Of a stretch of DNA of 12,985 nt, positions 6,430 through 12,985 are shown in pieces. Location of the stretch: assembly GCA_016839985.1 (NCBI GenBank), contig JAEOTG010000199.1, positions 1 to 12,985 on the forward strand, read 5' to 3'. The first letter of the stretch is position 1. Each line of letters opens with the position of its first letter. The stretch comes from Candidatus Heimdallarchaeota archaeon. Lineage in GTDB: Archaea; Asgardarchaeota; Heimdallarchaeia; Heimdallarchaeales; Heimdallarchaeaceae. The position numbers and the translations under genes are program-made. Under the pieces are notes generated by a model. The model had not been told where the DNA came from. It was given only the letters and a program-made list of their open reading frames with translations, and did no database searches.

Positions 6430-7311
6430 ATGTCACCCTTCAATACAGATTTGTTCTTTGGGCTACTGATAGGTTTTATATCATACATAATGCTGTATGT
6501 TGGAAAAGGAATTCAAAAATATGCAATTGAAGGATTTAAGGTTGATAAAACAATAAAAAGCAAACATTCTGGTGTGTGGATTTTTGGGACAGTATTAACA
6601 GCTTCTTTTATGTTTATACAATGGATCCCACTTGCTGTTTTTCATACTCCTATGAATTTAATCGCGCCTTTAGAAGGGATTGGGATGATCAGTCTATTCG
6701 TTTTCTCTTTTATAGTGTTAAAAGAGCCATTTTCAAAATCTGAGATTACAGGTGCTGTAATCATTATTACGGGAACAGTATTAATAAATGTGGTAGCAAG
6801 AGCACCCGAGGAATTACAGCGAGAAGAATTTACACTTTTTAATTTCTTAATTGCTTTAGGCATAATATTAATACTTTCAATAATTATCGGCATTTTTGCT
6901 TTCCGTAAACCTTCCTTTATCAAAGGGGTGTTATTAGGTTTAACTGCTGGAAGTTTCATGGCTCTTCAAACACTTGCTAAAAGGGTTTCAGATATCAATG
7001 AACTTGCATTAATATTCACATTTGTAACATTTGCTTTTGCTATACTCACACTTGGATTTACACAATTTGCATTTACTATGGCTAGAGCGAACTTTGTAGT
7101 TCCTAGTTTTGCATCAATGAGTATAATATTTACAATTGTATTTGGATTACTAATAATTAATGAAACAATAGTGACTATCCAAATAATTGGTATAGTCTGT
7201 ATTGTAATAGGAATAGTAATAATGAATCTAAAAAACATCATAATCAAAGAAGAAAAAGAAACTTCTCAGACTATCTCTTCTTTAGAGAAAGAAGAGCAAC
7301 AAATTGGTTAA
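6430..7311 (+). CDS. DMT-superfamily transporter, NIPA (Mg2+ channel)-like
   Basis: By eye there are nine hydrophobic membrane segments at about 6-24, 47-71, 75-97, 104-123, 134-157, 163-183, 192-216, 222-243 and 246-267, then a charged C-terminal tail. Order and motifs follow eukaryotic and archaeal NIPA proteins. A GKGIQKYAI segment ends TM1, a Lys-rich loop leads to TM2, MNLIAPLEGIG in TM3 matches the NIPA LVTPLGALS position, LKEPFS follows, and APEE comes after TM4. NIPA proteins carry divalent cations, mainly magnesium. Plain EamA-type metabolite exporters have the same overall fold, so substrate is uncertain. It is flanked by a strong terminator upstream and its own TATA box, so it is not in an operon with the peptidase gene. 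DMT membership is firm; NIPA assignment is likely. Confidence 0.8.
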   Translation: MSPFNTDLFFGLLIGFISYIMLYVGKGIQKYAIEGFKVDKTIKSKHSGVWIFGTVLTASFMFIQWIPLAVFHTPMNLIAPLEGIGMISLFVFSFIVLKEPFSKSEITGAVIIITGTVLINVVARAPEELQREEFTLFNFLIALGIILILSIIIGIFAFRKPSFIKGVLLGLTAGSFMALQTLAKRVSDINELALIFTFVTFAFAILTLGFTQFAFTMARANFVVPSFASMSIIFTIVFGLLIINETIVTIQIIGIVCIVIGIVIMNLKNIIIKEEKETSQTISSLEKEEQQIG

Positions 7312-7352
7312 AATCCATAAAATACTCACTTTTATTGCATACATCACTTAAG

Positions 7353-7361
7353 TTTAAATAC
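7353..7361 (+). promoter_or_regulatory. TATA box of the zinc-ribbon membrane protein gene
   Basis: TTTAAATAC is centred about 25 nt before ATG 7381, consistent with a leaderless mRNA that begins at that ATG rather than at the one at 7375. Confidence 0.6.
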
Positions 7362-7380
7362 CTCTAATTTTCTTATGCTT

Positions 7381-7707
7381 ATGGATTCTGAGAACAGGAA
7401 ATGTTCATCATGTGGTGCAGACAAAATCAGTGCATACTGGACTTTCCAAAAAAGTGCTTATTGTTCTTTCAGATGTTATGCAAAAAGCAATGCACGTCTT
7501 CTCCTGTTCTTATCAATATTTTTTGGAGTGCTATTTGTAGGATCTATGGTAGGATTAATTCTTGCAAATGTTTCCCCTGCTGTTCATACACCATTTATTA
7601 TCGGTCTAATATTTGGACCAATTCCTGGTATTGTAATTTCTATTCTAGGTTTTATCTACAGAAGGGAAGAGAAGTTAAAAGATAATTCTGACATAGCAAA
7701 TCAATAG
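7381..7707 (+). CDS. Small zinc-ribbon protein with two membrane segments
   Basis: This 108-residue protein starts with a treble-clef-like zinc site (C8-x2-C11 and C28-x3-C32, the latter in YCSFRC). It continues into two hydrophobic segments at about 39-61 and 68-95 and a charged C-terminal tail. It has no enzyme signature. Archaea, and Asgard archaea in particular, encode many such short ribbon-plus-TM proteins of unknown role; a zinc-dependent protein-interaction module held at the membrane is the reasonable inference. The ATG at 7375 would add two residues (ML), but the TATA box places the likely 5' end at about 7382, favouring 7381. It follows the transporter gene by 69 nt on the same strand but has its own promoter. 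A second frame over the same bases is a shadow. Confidence 0.75.
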   Translation: MDSENRKCSSCGADKISAYWTFQKSAYCSFRCYAKSNARLLLFLSIFFGVLFVGSMVGLILANVSPAVHTPFIIGLIFGPIPGIVISILGFIYRREEKLKDNSDIANQ

Positions 7708-7740
7708 AAAGAAATGAATGATTATCTATTTTGTCTGTAT

Positions 7741-7748
7741 ATTTTTTC
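7741..7748 (+). terminator. Short T-run after the zinc-ribbon gene
   Basis: ATTTTTTC, with six T residues, lies about 35 nt after the stop codon in a T-rich stretch. It is a weak candidate for an oligo-T terminator. Confidence 0.3.
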
Positions 7749-7796
7749 AAGATATTCTCCTAAGGTAATTAAAATGTAACAAATTAGATACAATTA

Positions 7797-7808
7797 TTTT
7801 TATAATAC
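7797..7808 (+). promoter_or_regulatory. TATA box of the DegV gene
   Basis: TTTTTATAATAC is centred about 27 nt before ATG 7829. That spacing selects 7829 as a leaderless start over the upstream in-frame ATG at 7817. Confidence 0.6.
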
Positions 7809-7828
7809 TGTACTAAATGATTTTTATT

Positions 7829-8695
7829 ATGAAAATTAAACTTGTAACTGATGCTTCATCTCTTCTTCCTCTCAAAATAATGAAAGAAGAAAATATTGGT
7901 TTTTTGGAATCACTTTTGGTTATAGAAGGTAAAGAATATAGAGAATTAACAGAATTAGACAGAACAGAGTTCATTGAAAGTCTTCATGACAAATATCCTT
8001 ATCCTACTTCTAGTCAGGTTCTTCCTCAAGATGCTGTAGAAGTCTTTAATCAAGCAGTAGCTGAAGGATATGATGAAGTCCTATACTTGGGACTTACTCC
8101 CGTCATTTCTAGCCAAATGAATGTAGTTAGATTAGCTGCCAAACGTTTTGAAAAGAAGATTAAGATAACTCATTACCCAACAGAACTAGCTGTTGGTCCT
8201 CAAGGGGCAATGGTTTATAATGCTCTAAAACTACTACAACAAGGCAAATCTGTAGAAGAAATCACTTCATACTGTGATAGTATTAAACATGATATTTATT
8301 CAATTGGTGTAACAATCGATATCGAATCTCTCTTCAAATCTGGTAAAGTGAAAAGAGGTTCCGCTAAAGGAATATTAGTTTCTTTGCTAAAGATGAAACC
8401 TATTGCTCATTTTACAATCGAAGATGGTATGATTGGTATTGGTGCAGGACTTAGTTACAAAAGCGCAATTCAGAAAATGATTGCAGAAATACAAAAAAGA
8501 ACAGATCCTAAGCTTACATATGATCTTTTCATGTGTGATGCACTAAATCCCGATTTAGTAAAAGAATATGAAAAAGAGATTAATAAAGTAATTAAAATTA
8601 ATGAAACACACTATTGGGAAATGTCTCCAGTAATGGCTTTGTCTTCTGGAAAAGGAGCAGTGATGGCAACTCTATGTCCAACTCTTAAAGAATAA
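7829..8695 (+). CDS. DegV-family (fatty-acid-binding, FakB-like) protein
   Basis: The N-terminus MKIKLVTDASSLLP is the DegV opening, with the D8 loop. YPYPTSSQVLPQDAVEVF matches the family's second conserved block (TSQPS-like). GLTPVISSQMN holds the paired serines (S94, S95) that in bacterial family members contact the lipid carboxylate. IESLFKSGKVKRGSAKGILVSLLKMKPI (about 168-194) is the standard KGGR-region block. Length (288 residues) is normal and the gene is intact. Bacterial relatives present a fatty acid to the kinase FakA; no FakA or acyltransferase gene lies in this window. Archaeal membranes use isoprenoid ethers, so the natural ligand here is an open question. A soluble cytoplasmic lipid carrier is the best inference. 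The gene is monocistronic by its TATA box. Confidence 0.92.
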   Translation: MKIKLVTDASSLLPLKIMKEENIGFLESLLVIEGKEYRELTELDRTEFIESLHDKYPYPTSSQVLPQDAVEVFNQAVAEGYDEVLYLGLTPVISSQMNVVRLAAKRFEKKIKITHYPTELAVGPQGAMVYNALKLLQQGKSVEEITSYCDSIKHDIYSIGVTIDIESLFKSGKVKRGSAKGILVSLLKMKPIAHFTIEDGMIGIGAGLSYKSAIQKMIAEIQKRTDPKLTYDLFMCDALNPDLVKEYEKEINKVIKINETHYWEMSPVMALSSGKGAVMATLCPTLKE

Positions 8696-8732
8696 AGATA
8701 TGGACAAAATGAGTTTAACTATACTTTATTCC

Positions 8733-8744
8733 AACAATATTGTT
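8733..8744. promoter_or_regulatory. Perfect 12-bp palindrome upstream of the repeat-protein gene
   Basis: AACAATATTGTT equals its own reverse complement and lies about 20 nt upstream of the TATA element at 8763-8774. It could be an activator site or could be chance in AT-rich DNA. Confidence 0.25.
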
Positions 8745-8762
8745 TCATAATATTTAGCTAGG

Positions 8763-8774
8763 TTTATTTAATAC
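8763..8774 (+). promoter_or_regulatory. TATA box of the 24-residue-repeat protein gene
   Basis: TTTATTTAATAC is centred about 24 nt before ATG 8792, the spacing of a leaderless transcript. Confidence 0.55.
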
Positions 8775-8791
8775 TTTAGCTAAAAATAGTT

Positions 8792-9772
8792 ATGCGATTA
8801 AGCAATACTTTAGGAATTATAATAGGTAGTCTTATTGTTATTGGTGGAATAACTGGAGCTATTGTTTACTTTGTTTGGGATGGGGGGATAAATTATGTTG
8901 ATTATGGAACTTTAAGCGATAGTGAGACTTTCCCTAGTGGCGTTCTAAATCCTAATATCTATATCAATTGCGATGCAACAACCGCAAGTATATACATTAC
9001 TTCTGATACAATGACAAGTGGAAATATAATAGAGATTGATAATCTTGTTCATGGACCAAAAAAACTAGAAGACGATTATCCTGAAAAAGTTGATTATTGG
9101 ACAATAAATGATGATGAAGACGGAAATTATACATTAGAATTTATTGAAGCAGATCCAGCTAGAACTATTTATCGTTTTTCCCATGAAATAGAAATAAGAG
9201 TTGATTATAAAGCAAAACTCATTCTAGATATGAGTTCTACAACAGGGAGTCTATATGTTGACACATTAAAACATGATGTAGAAATCGAAATTGTGAACCT
9301 CCATGTTGCAACTGGGGATATAGAATTGGATTTAGCAGCTGATAATATTGTTACAGGAGATTTATTAATATCAGCAACTACAGGAGACGTTTATCTTGGT
9401 TTCGAGGAAAGCATTATTTTAGACGTAGACACATTCCAAGTTACAGTAACGACTGGTGAAGTAGTTTTTGATTTTTATGAACTAAATATTGCCTCAAATC
9501 TAGACTTCGGAATTACAATAACTACTGGAGATTTTAGCTTATTCTGGGAACAGAACAGTATATTAACTAACCATACTTTCGATATAACTGCTACAACAGG
9601 AAATGTTGACCTACAATTAGATCTAAATGCAAATATTGGCACTATTTTCATTACTTCAATAGTAACTGGAAGTACTGATGTACCCTCTGACACGATAAGT
9701 CAAGGTGGATTGGGTCAATTAACATTTGATATAACTATTATAACGGGAAGTATTTCCGCAAACAGAACATAA
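8792..9772 (+). CDS. Membrane-anchored Thr-Gly repeat beta-solenoid protein (DUF4097-like)
   Basis: A single N-terminal hydrophobic helix (about 8-28) is followed by a Thr/Asp-rich, almost purely beta-forming exterior domain of 300 residues. Thr-Gly pairs recur at 151, 174, 197, 221, 245, 269, 292 and 318, a period of 23-26 and mostly 24 residues, with an extra pair at 188. Most sit in the form TTG followed by a polar residue and two hydrophobics (TTGDVYL, TTGEVVF, TTGDFSL, TTGNVDL). This is the pattern of DUF4097-type putative adhesins and polymer-like beta-solenoids. No enzyme motif, cysteine pairs or C-terminal anchor are seen. Inference: a surface protein held by its N-terminal helix with the solenoid outside. 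It has its own leaderless promoter and stands 32 nt before lacZ, which also has its own TATA box. Role unknown. Confidence 0.75.
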   Translation: MRLSNTLGIIIGSLIVIGGITGAIVYFVWDGGINYVDYGTLSDSETFPSGVLNPNIYINCDATTASIYITSDTMTSGNIIEIDNLVHGPKKLEDDYPEKVDYWTINDDEDGNYTLEFIEADPARTIYRFSHEIEIRVDYKAKLILDMSSTTGSLYVDTLKHDVEIEIVNLHVATGDIELDLAADNIVTGDLLISATTGDVYLGFEESIILDVDTFQVTVTTGEVVFDFYELNIASNLDFGITITTGDFSLFWEQNSILTNHTFDITATTGNVDLQLDLNANIGTIFITSIVTGSTDVPSDTISQGGLGQLTFDITIITGSISANRT

Positions 9773-9775
9773 AAG

Positions 9776-9784
9776 TTTAGTATA
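9776..9784 (+). promoter_or_regulatory. TATA box of the beta-galactosidase gene
   Basis: TTTAGTATA is centred 25 nt before ATG 9805, implying a leaderless beta-galactosidase mRNA. The palindrome GTTCTAGAAC (9786-9795) lies directly between this box and the start codon. Confidence 0.5.
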
Positions 9785-9785
9785 A

Positions 9786-9795
9786 GTTCTAGAAC
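9786..9795. promoter_or_regulatory. 10-bp palindrome between TATA box and lacZ start
   Basis: GTTCTAGAAC is its own reverse complement and occupies the space where polymerase would open DNA. A bound repressor here would block initiation, but a 10-bp palindrome alone is weak evidence. Confidence 0.25.
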
Positions 9796-9804
9796 AGAAA
9801 ACTA

Positions 9805-12800
9805 ATGAACTCTAGACCTGATTGGGAAAATCCACAAATTACCAGTAGGAATAAAGAAAAAGGACATGTTAGAACAATTCCTTTCACTGATAAACAAACA
9901 GCTTTGAAAGGAGGTAATTCTCCTTATTACCTCTCCTTAAATGGTAAATGGAGTTTTCATTATGTTCAAAGGTCTTCAGAACGTCCAAAAGATTTTTACC
10001 AAACAAATTTTGATATTAGTAATTGGGAAAAAATTACTGTCCCTGGAACCTTTGAACTTCAAGGATATGGGATGCCATATTATCTCGATGCAACTTATCC
10101 ACCGAGCTTGAAAACTAGAAATGCTCCAAATATAGATAGAAACGACACTCCTGTTGGATCTTATAAAAGGGAATTCACAATCCCAGAAGATTGGAAAAAA
10201 AGAGAAATTTTTATTCATTTTGGAGGTGTAAAATCAGCTTTTTATTTATGGATTAATGGAGAAAAAGTTGGTTACAGTCAGGGATCTATGACACCAGCTG
10301 AATTCAATATCACTAAATTCCTAAAGAAAGGAAAGAACCAAGTTGCAGTTGAAGTCTATAAATGGTCAGATGGTTCTTATTTGGAGGATCAAGATTTCTG
10401 GTTTCTAGGAGGAATATATAGAGAAGTCTTTCTTTATTCAACACCCAAAGTTCACATTTGGGATTTTTTTGCATCTTGCACAATGGATGCAATTTATAGA
10501 GATGCTTTTCTGAAACTAAGAGTAAAAATTCGGAATTTTAGCCATTCAAACTTCCACAGACCAAATCTAGAAATACTCTTGTTAGATAGTAAAAACAACT
10601 CAATTCCTTTGAGTCCAACCCTTAAAGCTGAATTGGAAGCGTTTCCCAATACAGAACAAAAGCTGGAATTTGAAACAAAAATACAAAATCCTGAAAAATG
10701 GTCAGCTGAAAATCCATACCTTTACAAGCTATTATTCATACTTAAGGATGATAAAGGATTTCCTTTAGAGTATCTCTGCAGTAATTATGGTTTCTGTCAA
10801 GTTGAAATCAAAAAAAGTCAAATTTTCATTAATGGTAAATCGATTCTAATAAAAGGTGTTAATAGACATGATTTTGATCCAGATTTTGGTTATACTGTTC
10901 CCTATAAGAGAATGGTTCAAGATATTAAGATTATGAAGCAGAATAATATTAACGCTGTTAGAACAAGTCATTATCCGTCTGATCCACACTTTTATGATTT
11001 GTGTGATCAATATGGGCTCTATGTTTTAGATGAAGCAAATCTAGAAACTCATGGATTTTTGGGTGAATTCTATTTACGTAAAAAACTAGATAAAAAATGG
11101 ACTAAAGCAGCTGTTGACCGCATGGAAAGAATGGTAGAACGAGATAAGAATCATCCTTCGGTTTTTATGTGGTCGCTTGGAAATGAAGCTTGTTTTGGTC
11201 ACCCTCATATCAAAATGAAAGAAGCTGCATTAAAAATCGATTCAACAAGACCTATACACTATGAAAACGATTTTGCGTTAAAAACATCAGATGTCTTTAG
11301 TGTGATGTATTTTTCACCGCAAAAAATGGAACAAGTTGGAAATTATAAAATAATAAAATATAGGTTTCTAAATGGCTTTATTTTACCTAAGAAATATAGA
11401 GATAAACCATTCATACAATGTGAATATGCTCACAGCATGGGAAATAGTTTAGGAAATTTCCAAGAGTTTATGGACGTTTTTGAAAAATACCCAAATTGTG
11501 TTGGCGGATTTATATGGGATTTTGTTGACCAAGGTTTGAGAAAAAAAACCGATGACGGAAAAGAGTTCTGGGCTTATGGTGGGGATTTCGGAGATAAACC
11601 TAATTCTCTCAATCTCTGCATAAATGGGATAGTTAAACCTGATCGTTCTCCCAATCCTGCCCTTTTTGAAGTAAAAAAAGTTTATCAGGATGTTCATATT
11701 ACTCCCATTGATTTACTTAAAGGAAAGATCCAAGTAAGAAATAGAAACAGATTTCGCACTCTTGACTATTTGTCAGTTGCATGGGAACTTACTGAAAATG
11801 GCAAAGTTATTCAGAAAGGTACTTTACAACCACAAGATATTCATCCTTTAAAAAGTAAAATTCTGAACATCAAGATGAAAAAACCTAAAACAAAACCAAA
11901 TGCTGAATATCATCTAAAAATAATGTTTAAGCTTAAGAGTAATACAACATGGGGAAAGAAAGGATTTATTATGGGATGGGAACAATTTGAGATTCCCTAT
12001 ATTATTCCAAAAGAGAAGAAAGCTACTCTTGAATATGCCCCTGATCTTAAGGTTAATGAAGATGAAAATGCCTTCAGATTCTCTAGTAAGAGCTTTAAAG
12101 TTGTAATCAATAAAATTACAGGTTTAATAGAATCATATAAAATAGGAAGACGAGAAATTTTCGCATCACCTTTAGAACCAAATTTCTGGAGAGCCCCTAT
12201 AGATAATGAAAATTTAAAGAGAGTGCTTTCATACAAGTATCCATTTTTAGATAAATTCATTAAAACTAATCCTTGGAAACATGCTGCGAAAAAGAGAGAA
12301 GTAAAAGAAATTATCTTGAGTCAACCTTCATCCAATATTGCAAGTTTAAAGGTCAACATGAAAGTTCCTAAAGGTAAAGATTTGTATGAAACCACCTATA
12401 CTATATCAAGTAATGGAGGTATTCTCATAGATGTGTCTTTTCATCCAGCAAAAGAGCTTATTAGATTGGGAATGCAAACAACATTAAATAAGAATTTGAA
12501 GAATTTTAAATGGTTTGGAAGAGGTCCTCATGAAACCTATGAAGATAGGAAAACAGGAGCAGCAGTAGGGATTTATACAGCTCAGATAAATGATTTAATT
12601 CATGATTATGTCTATCCTCAAGAAAATGGAAATAGGACTGATATACGTTGGGTATCAGTAGTGGATGATAATAAAAAAGGAATAAAAATTTCTACTGAAG
12701 GAAACTCATTGATTAACTTCAGTTCTTGGCCATATTCGCAAGAGGATTTGGAGAATGCAGAACATACTCATGAGCTTCCAAGAAATGAAAAATTAACCTT

Positions 12801-12927
12801 CAATATTGACTTTAAACAAAGAGGAGTAGGGGGAGACTTCCCAGCGGTTACAACAGTGCATGATAAATATAAATTAAGAGCTAACGTGAAATATTCATAT
12901 AAATTTAAGATATCTCCTATTCTCTAA
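9805..12927 (+). CDS. lacZ: Beta-galactosidase, glycoside hydrolase family 2 (LacZ type), full length
   Basis: This hydrolyses terminal beta-D-galactosides in the cytoplasm; no signal peptide is present. Its 1040 residues match the five-domain E. coli enzyme (1023): sugar-binding jelly roll from DWENPQITSRNKEKGH, Ig-like domain, TIM barrel (about 335-625), second Ig-like domain, and C-terminal beta-sandwich with NFWRAPIDNE and WFGRGPHETYEDRKTGA. Acid/base E461 lies in SLGNEA and nucleophile E540 in CEYAHSMGNSLGNF. Magnesium ligands E414 and H416 lie in EANLETHG, the sodium-site aspartate D189 in WSDGSYLEDQD, and W571 in GFIWDFVDQ. Differences from E. coli: Asn102 corresponds to D95, and the Trp999 position in GVGGDFPAVTT appears to be A1014, suggesting a changed acceptor site. 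The protein type is mainly bacterial, so ancient transfer is plausible, yet its base composition and leaderless archaeal promoter match the neighbours. Confidence 0.95.
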   Translation: MNSRPDWENPQITSRNKEKGHVRTIPFTDKQTALKGGNSPYYLSLNGKWSFHYVQRSSERPKDFYQTNFDISNWEKITVPGTFELQGYGMPYYLDATYPPSLKTRNAPNIDRNDTPVGSYKREFTIPEDWKKREIFIHFGGVKSAFYLWINGEKVGYSQGSMTPAEFNITKFLKKGKNQVAVEVYKWSDGSYLEDQDFWFLGGIYREVFLYSTPKVHIWDFFASCTMDAIYRDAFLKLRVKIRNFSHSNFHRPNLEILLLDSKNNSIPLSPTLKAELEAFPNTEQKLEFETKIQNPEKWSAENPYLYKLLFILKDDKGFPLEYLCSNYGFCQVEIKKSQIFINGKSILIKGVNRHDFDPDFGYTVPYKRMVQDIKIMKQNNINAVRTSHYPSDPHFYDLCDQYGLYVLDEANLETHGFLGEFYLRKKLDKKWTKAAVDRMERMVERDKNHPSVFMWSLGNEACFGHPHIKMKEAALKIDSTRPIHYENDFALKTSDVFSVMYFSPQKMEQVGNYKIIKYRFLNGFILPKKYRDKPFIQCEYAHSMGNSLGNFQEFMDVFEKYPNCVGGFIWDFVDQGLRKKTDDGKEFWAYGGDFGDKPNSLNLCINGIVKPDRSPNPALFEVKKVYQDVHITPIDLLKGKIQVRNRNRFRTLDYLSVAWELTENGKVIQKGTLQPQDIHPLKSKILNIKMKKPKTKPNAEYHLKIMFKLKSNTTWGKKGFIMGWEQFEIPYIIPKEKKATLEYAPDLKVNEDENAFRFSSKSFKVVINKITGLIESYKIGRREIFASPLEPNFWRAPIDNENLKRVLSYKYPFLDKFIKTNPWKHAAKKREVKEIILSQPSSNIASLKVNMKVPKGKDLYETTYTISSNGGILIDVSFHPAKELIRLGMQTTLNKNLKNFKWFGRGPHETYEDRKTGAAVGIYTAQINDLIHDYVYPQENGNRTDIRWVSVVDDNKKGIKISTEGNSLINFSSWPYSQEDLENAEHTHELPRNEKLTFNIDFKQRGVGGDFPAVTTVHDKYKLRANVKYSYKFKISPIL

Positions 12928-12985
12928 GTTGATGTTTTCAATTAAAGGAGCTAGCTTCTCTGTATTCTGGCCAGTTTTTGTCAAA

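Noticed and set aside
6642..7247. Two minus-strand hydrophobic frames
   Set aside because: They are antisense shadows of the transporter; reverse complements of membrane-segment codons also read as hydrophobic.
7401..7685. Cys-rich plus-strand frame overlapping the zinc-ribbon gene
   Set aside because: It is a frame-shifted reading of the same bases; the other frame has paired CxxC sites, clean membrane helices and a TATA-matched start.
9475..12260. Several minus-strand frames within the repeat protein and lacZ (9475-9693, 9976-10218, 11449-11697, 11997-12260)
   Set aside because: All are antisense to well-supported coding regions, with no motif or promoter of their own.
12938..12985. Possible C-terminus of a minus-strand gene entering from the right edge
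   Set aside because: Two frames are open here, one ending at 12938 (15 residues before the stop) and one reaching back into the end of lacZ. Fifteen to thirty codons cannot decide between them or against non-coding DNA.
1..12985. CRISPR array, tRNA, rRNA, insertion sequence or defence operon
   Set aside because: No regularly spaced direct repeats, cloverleaf sequence, terminal inverted repeats, transposase or recognisable defence gene set was found on either strand. The caspase-like gene is exported and has no effector-partner neighbours, so it does not look like a defence effector.

Overview
The window is AT-rich, densely coded DNA that reads as archaeal. Nearly every gene has an archaeal TATA element (TTTTTAAA, TTTATATA, TTTATTTAA or similar). 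For five genes that element is centred about 25 nt before an ATG, which is the layout of a leaderless transcript. Two exported-protein genes instead have a short leader and a GTGA-type Shine-Dalgarno motif. The gene content is typical of sediment archaea and would suit an Asgard (Promethearchaeota, Heimdall-like) genome: NosD-like beta-helix surface protein, exported caspase-like peptidase, long TPR protein, NIPA-like transporter and many lineage-specific surface proteins. The lineage is inference from content, because no rRNA or marker gene is present.

Layout. Positions 1-3103 carry three minus-strand genes. In transcription order they are a small basic coiled-coil protein with an AT-hook-like N-terminus (2492-3103), a 611-residue TPR protein (598-2433), and an MBL-fold hydrolase cut by the left edge (1-528). 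The basic protein gene is divergent from an exported beta-helix protein (3238-4428). Their shared control region holds one perfect 18-bp palindrome and one degenerate copy of it, placed as expected for operators. A HAD phosphatase (4516-5232, minus) converges on the beta-helix gene and diverges from an exported caspase-like peptidase (5435-6316).

The right half is all plus strand and mostly monocistronic, each gene with its own TATA box: a 9-TM NIPA-like DMT transporter (6430-7311), a zinc-ribbon plus two-TM small protein (7381-7707), a DegV-family lipid-binding protein (7829-8695), a membrane-anchored protein with a 24-residue Thr-Gly repeat (8792-9772), and a full-length GH2 beta-galactosidase of the LacZ type (9805-12927).

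There is no clear multi-gene pathway. The themes are cell-surface or exported proteins (three genes), cytoplasmic sugar hydrolysis, and general small-molecule hydrolases. No tRNA, rRNA, CRISPR array, transposase or phage gene was seen. The best candidate for something undescribed is the putative DNA-binding protein with its palindromic divergent promoter. The 24-residue repeat surface protein and the exported caspase-like peptidase come next.
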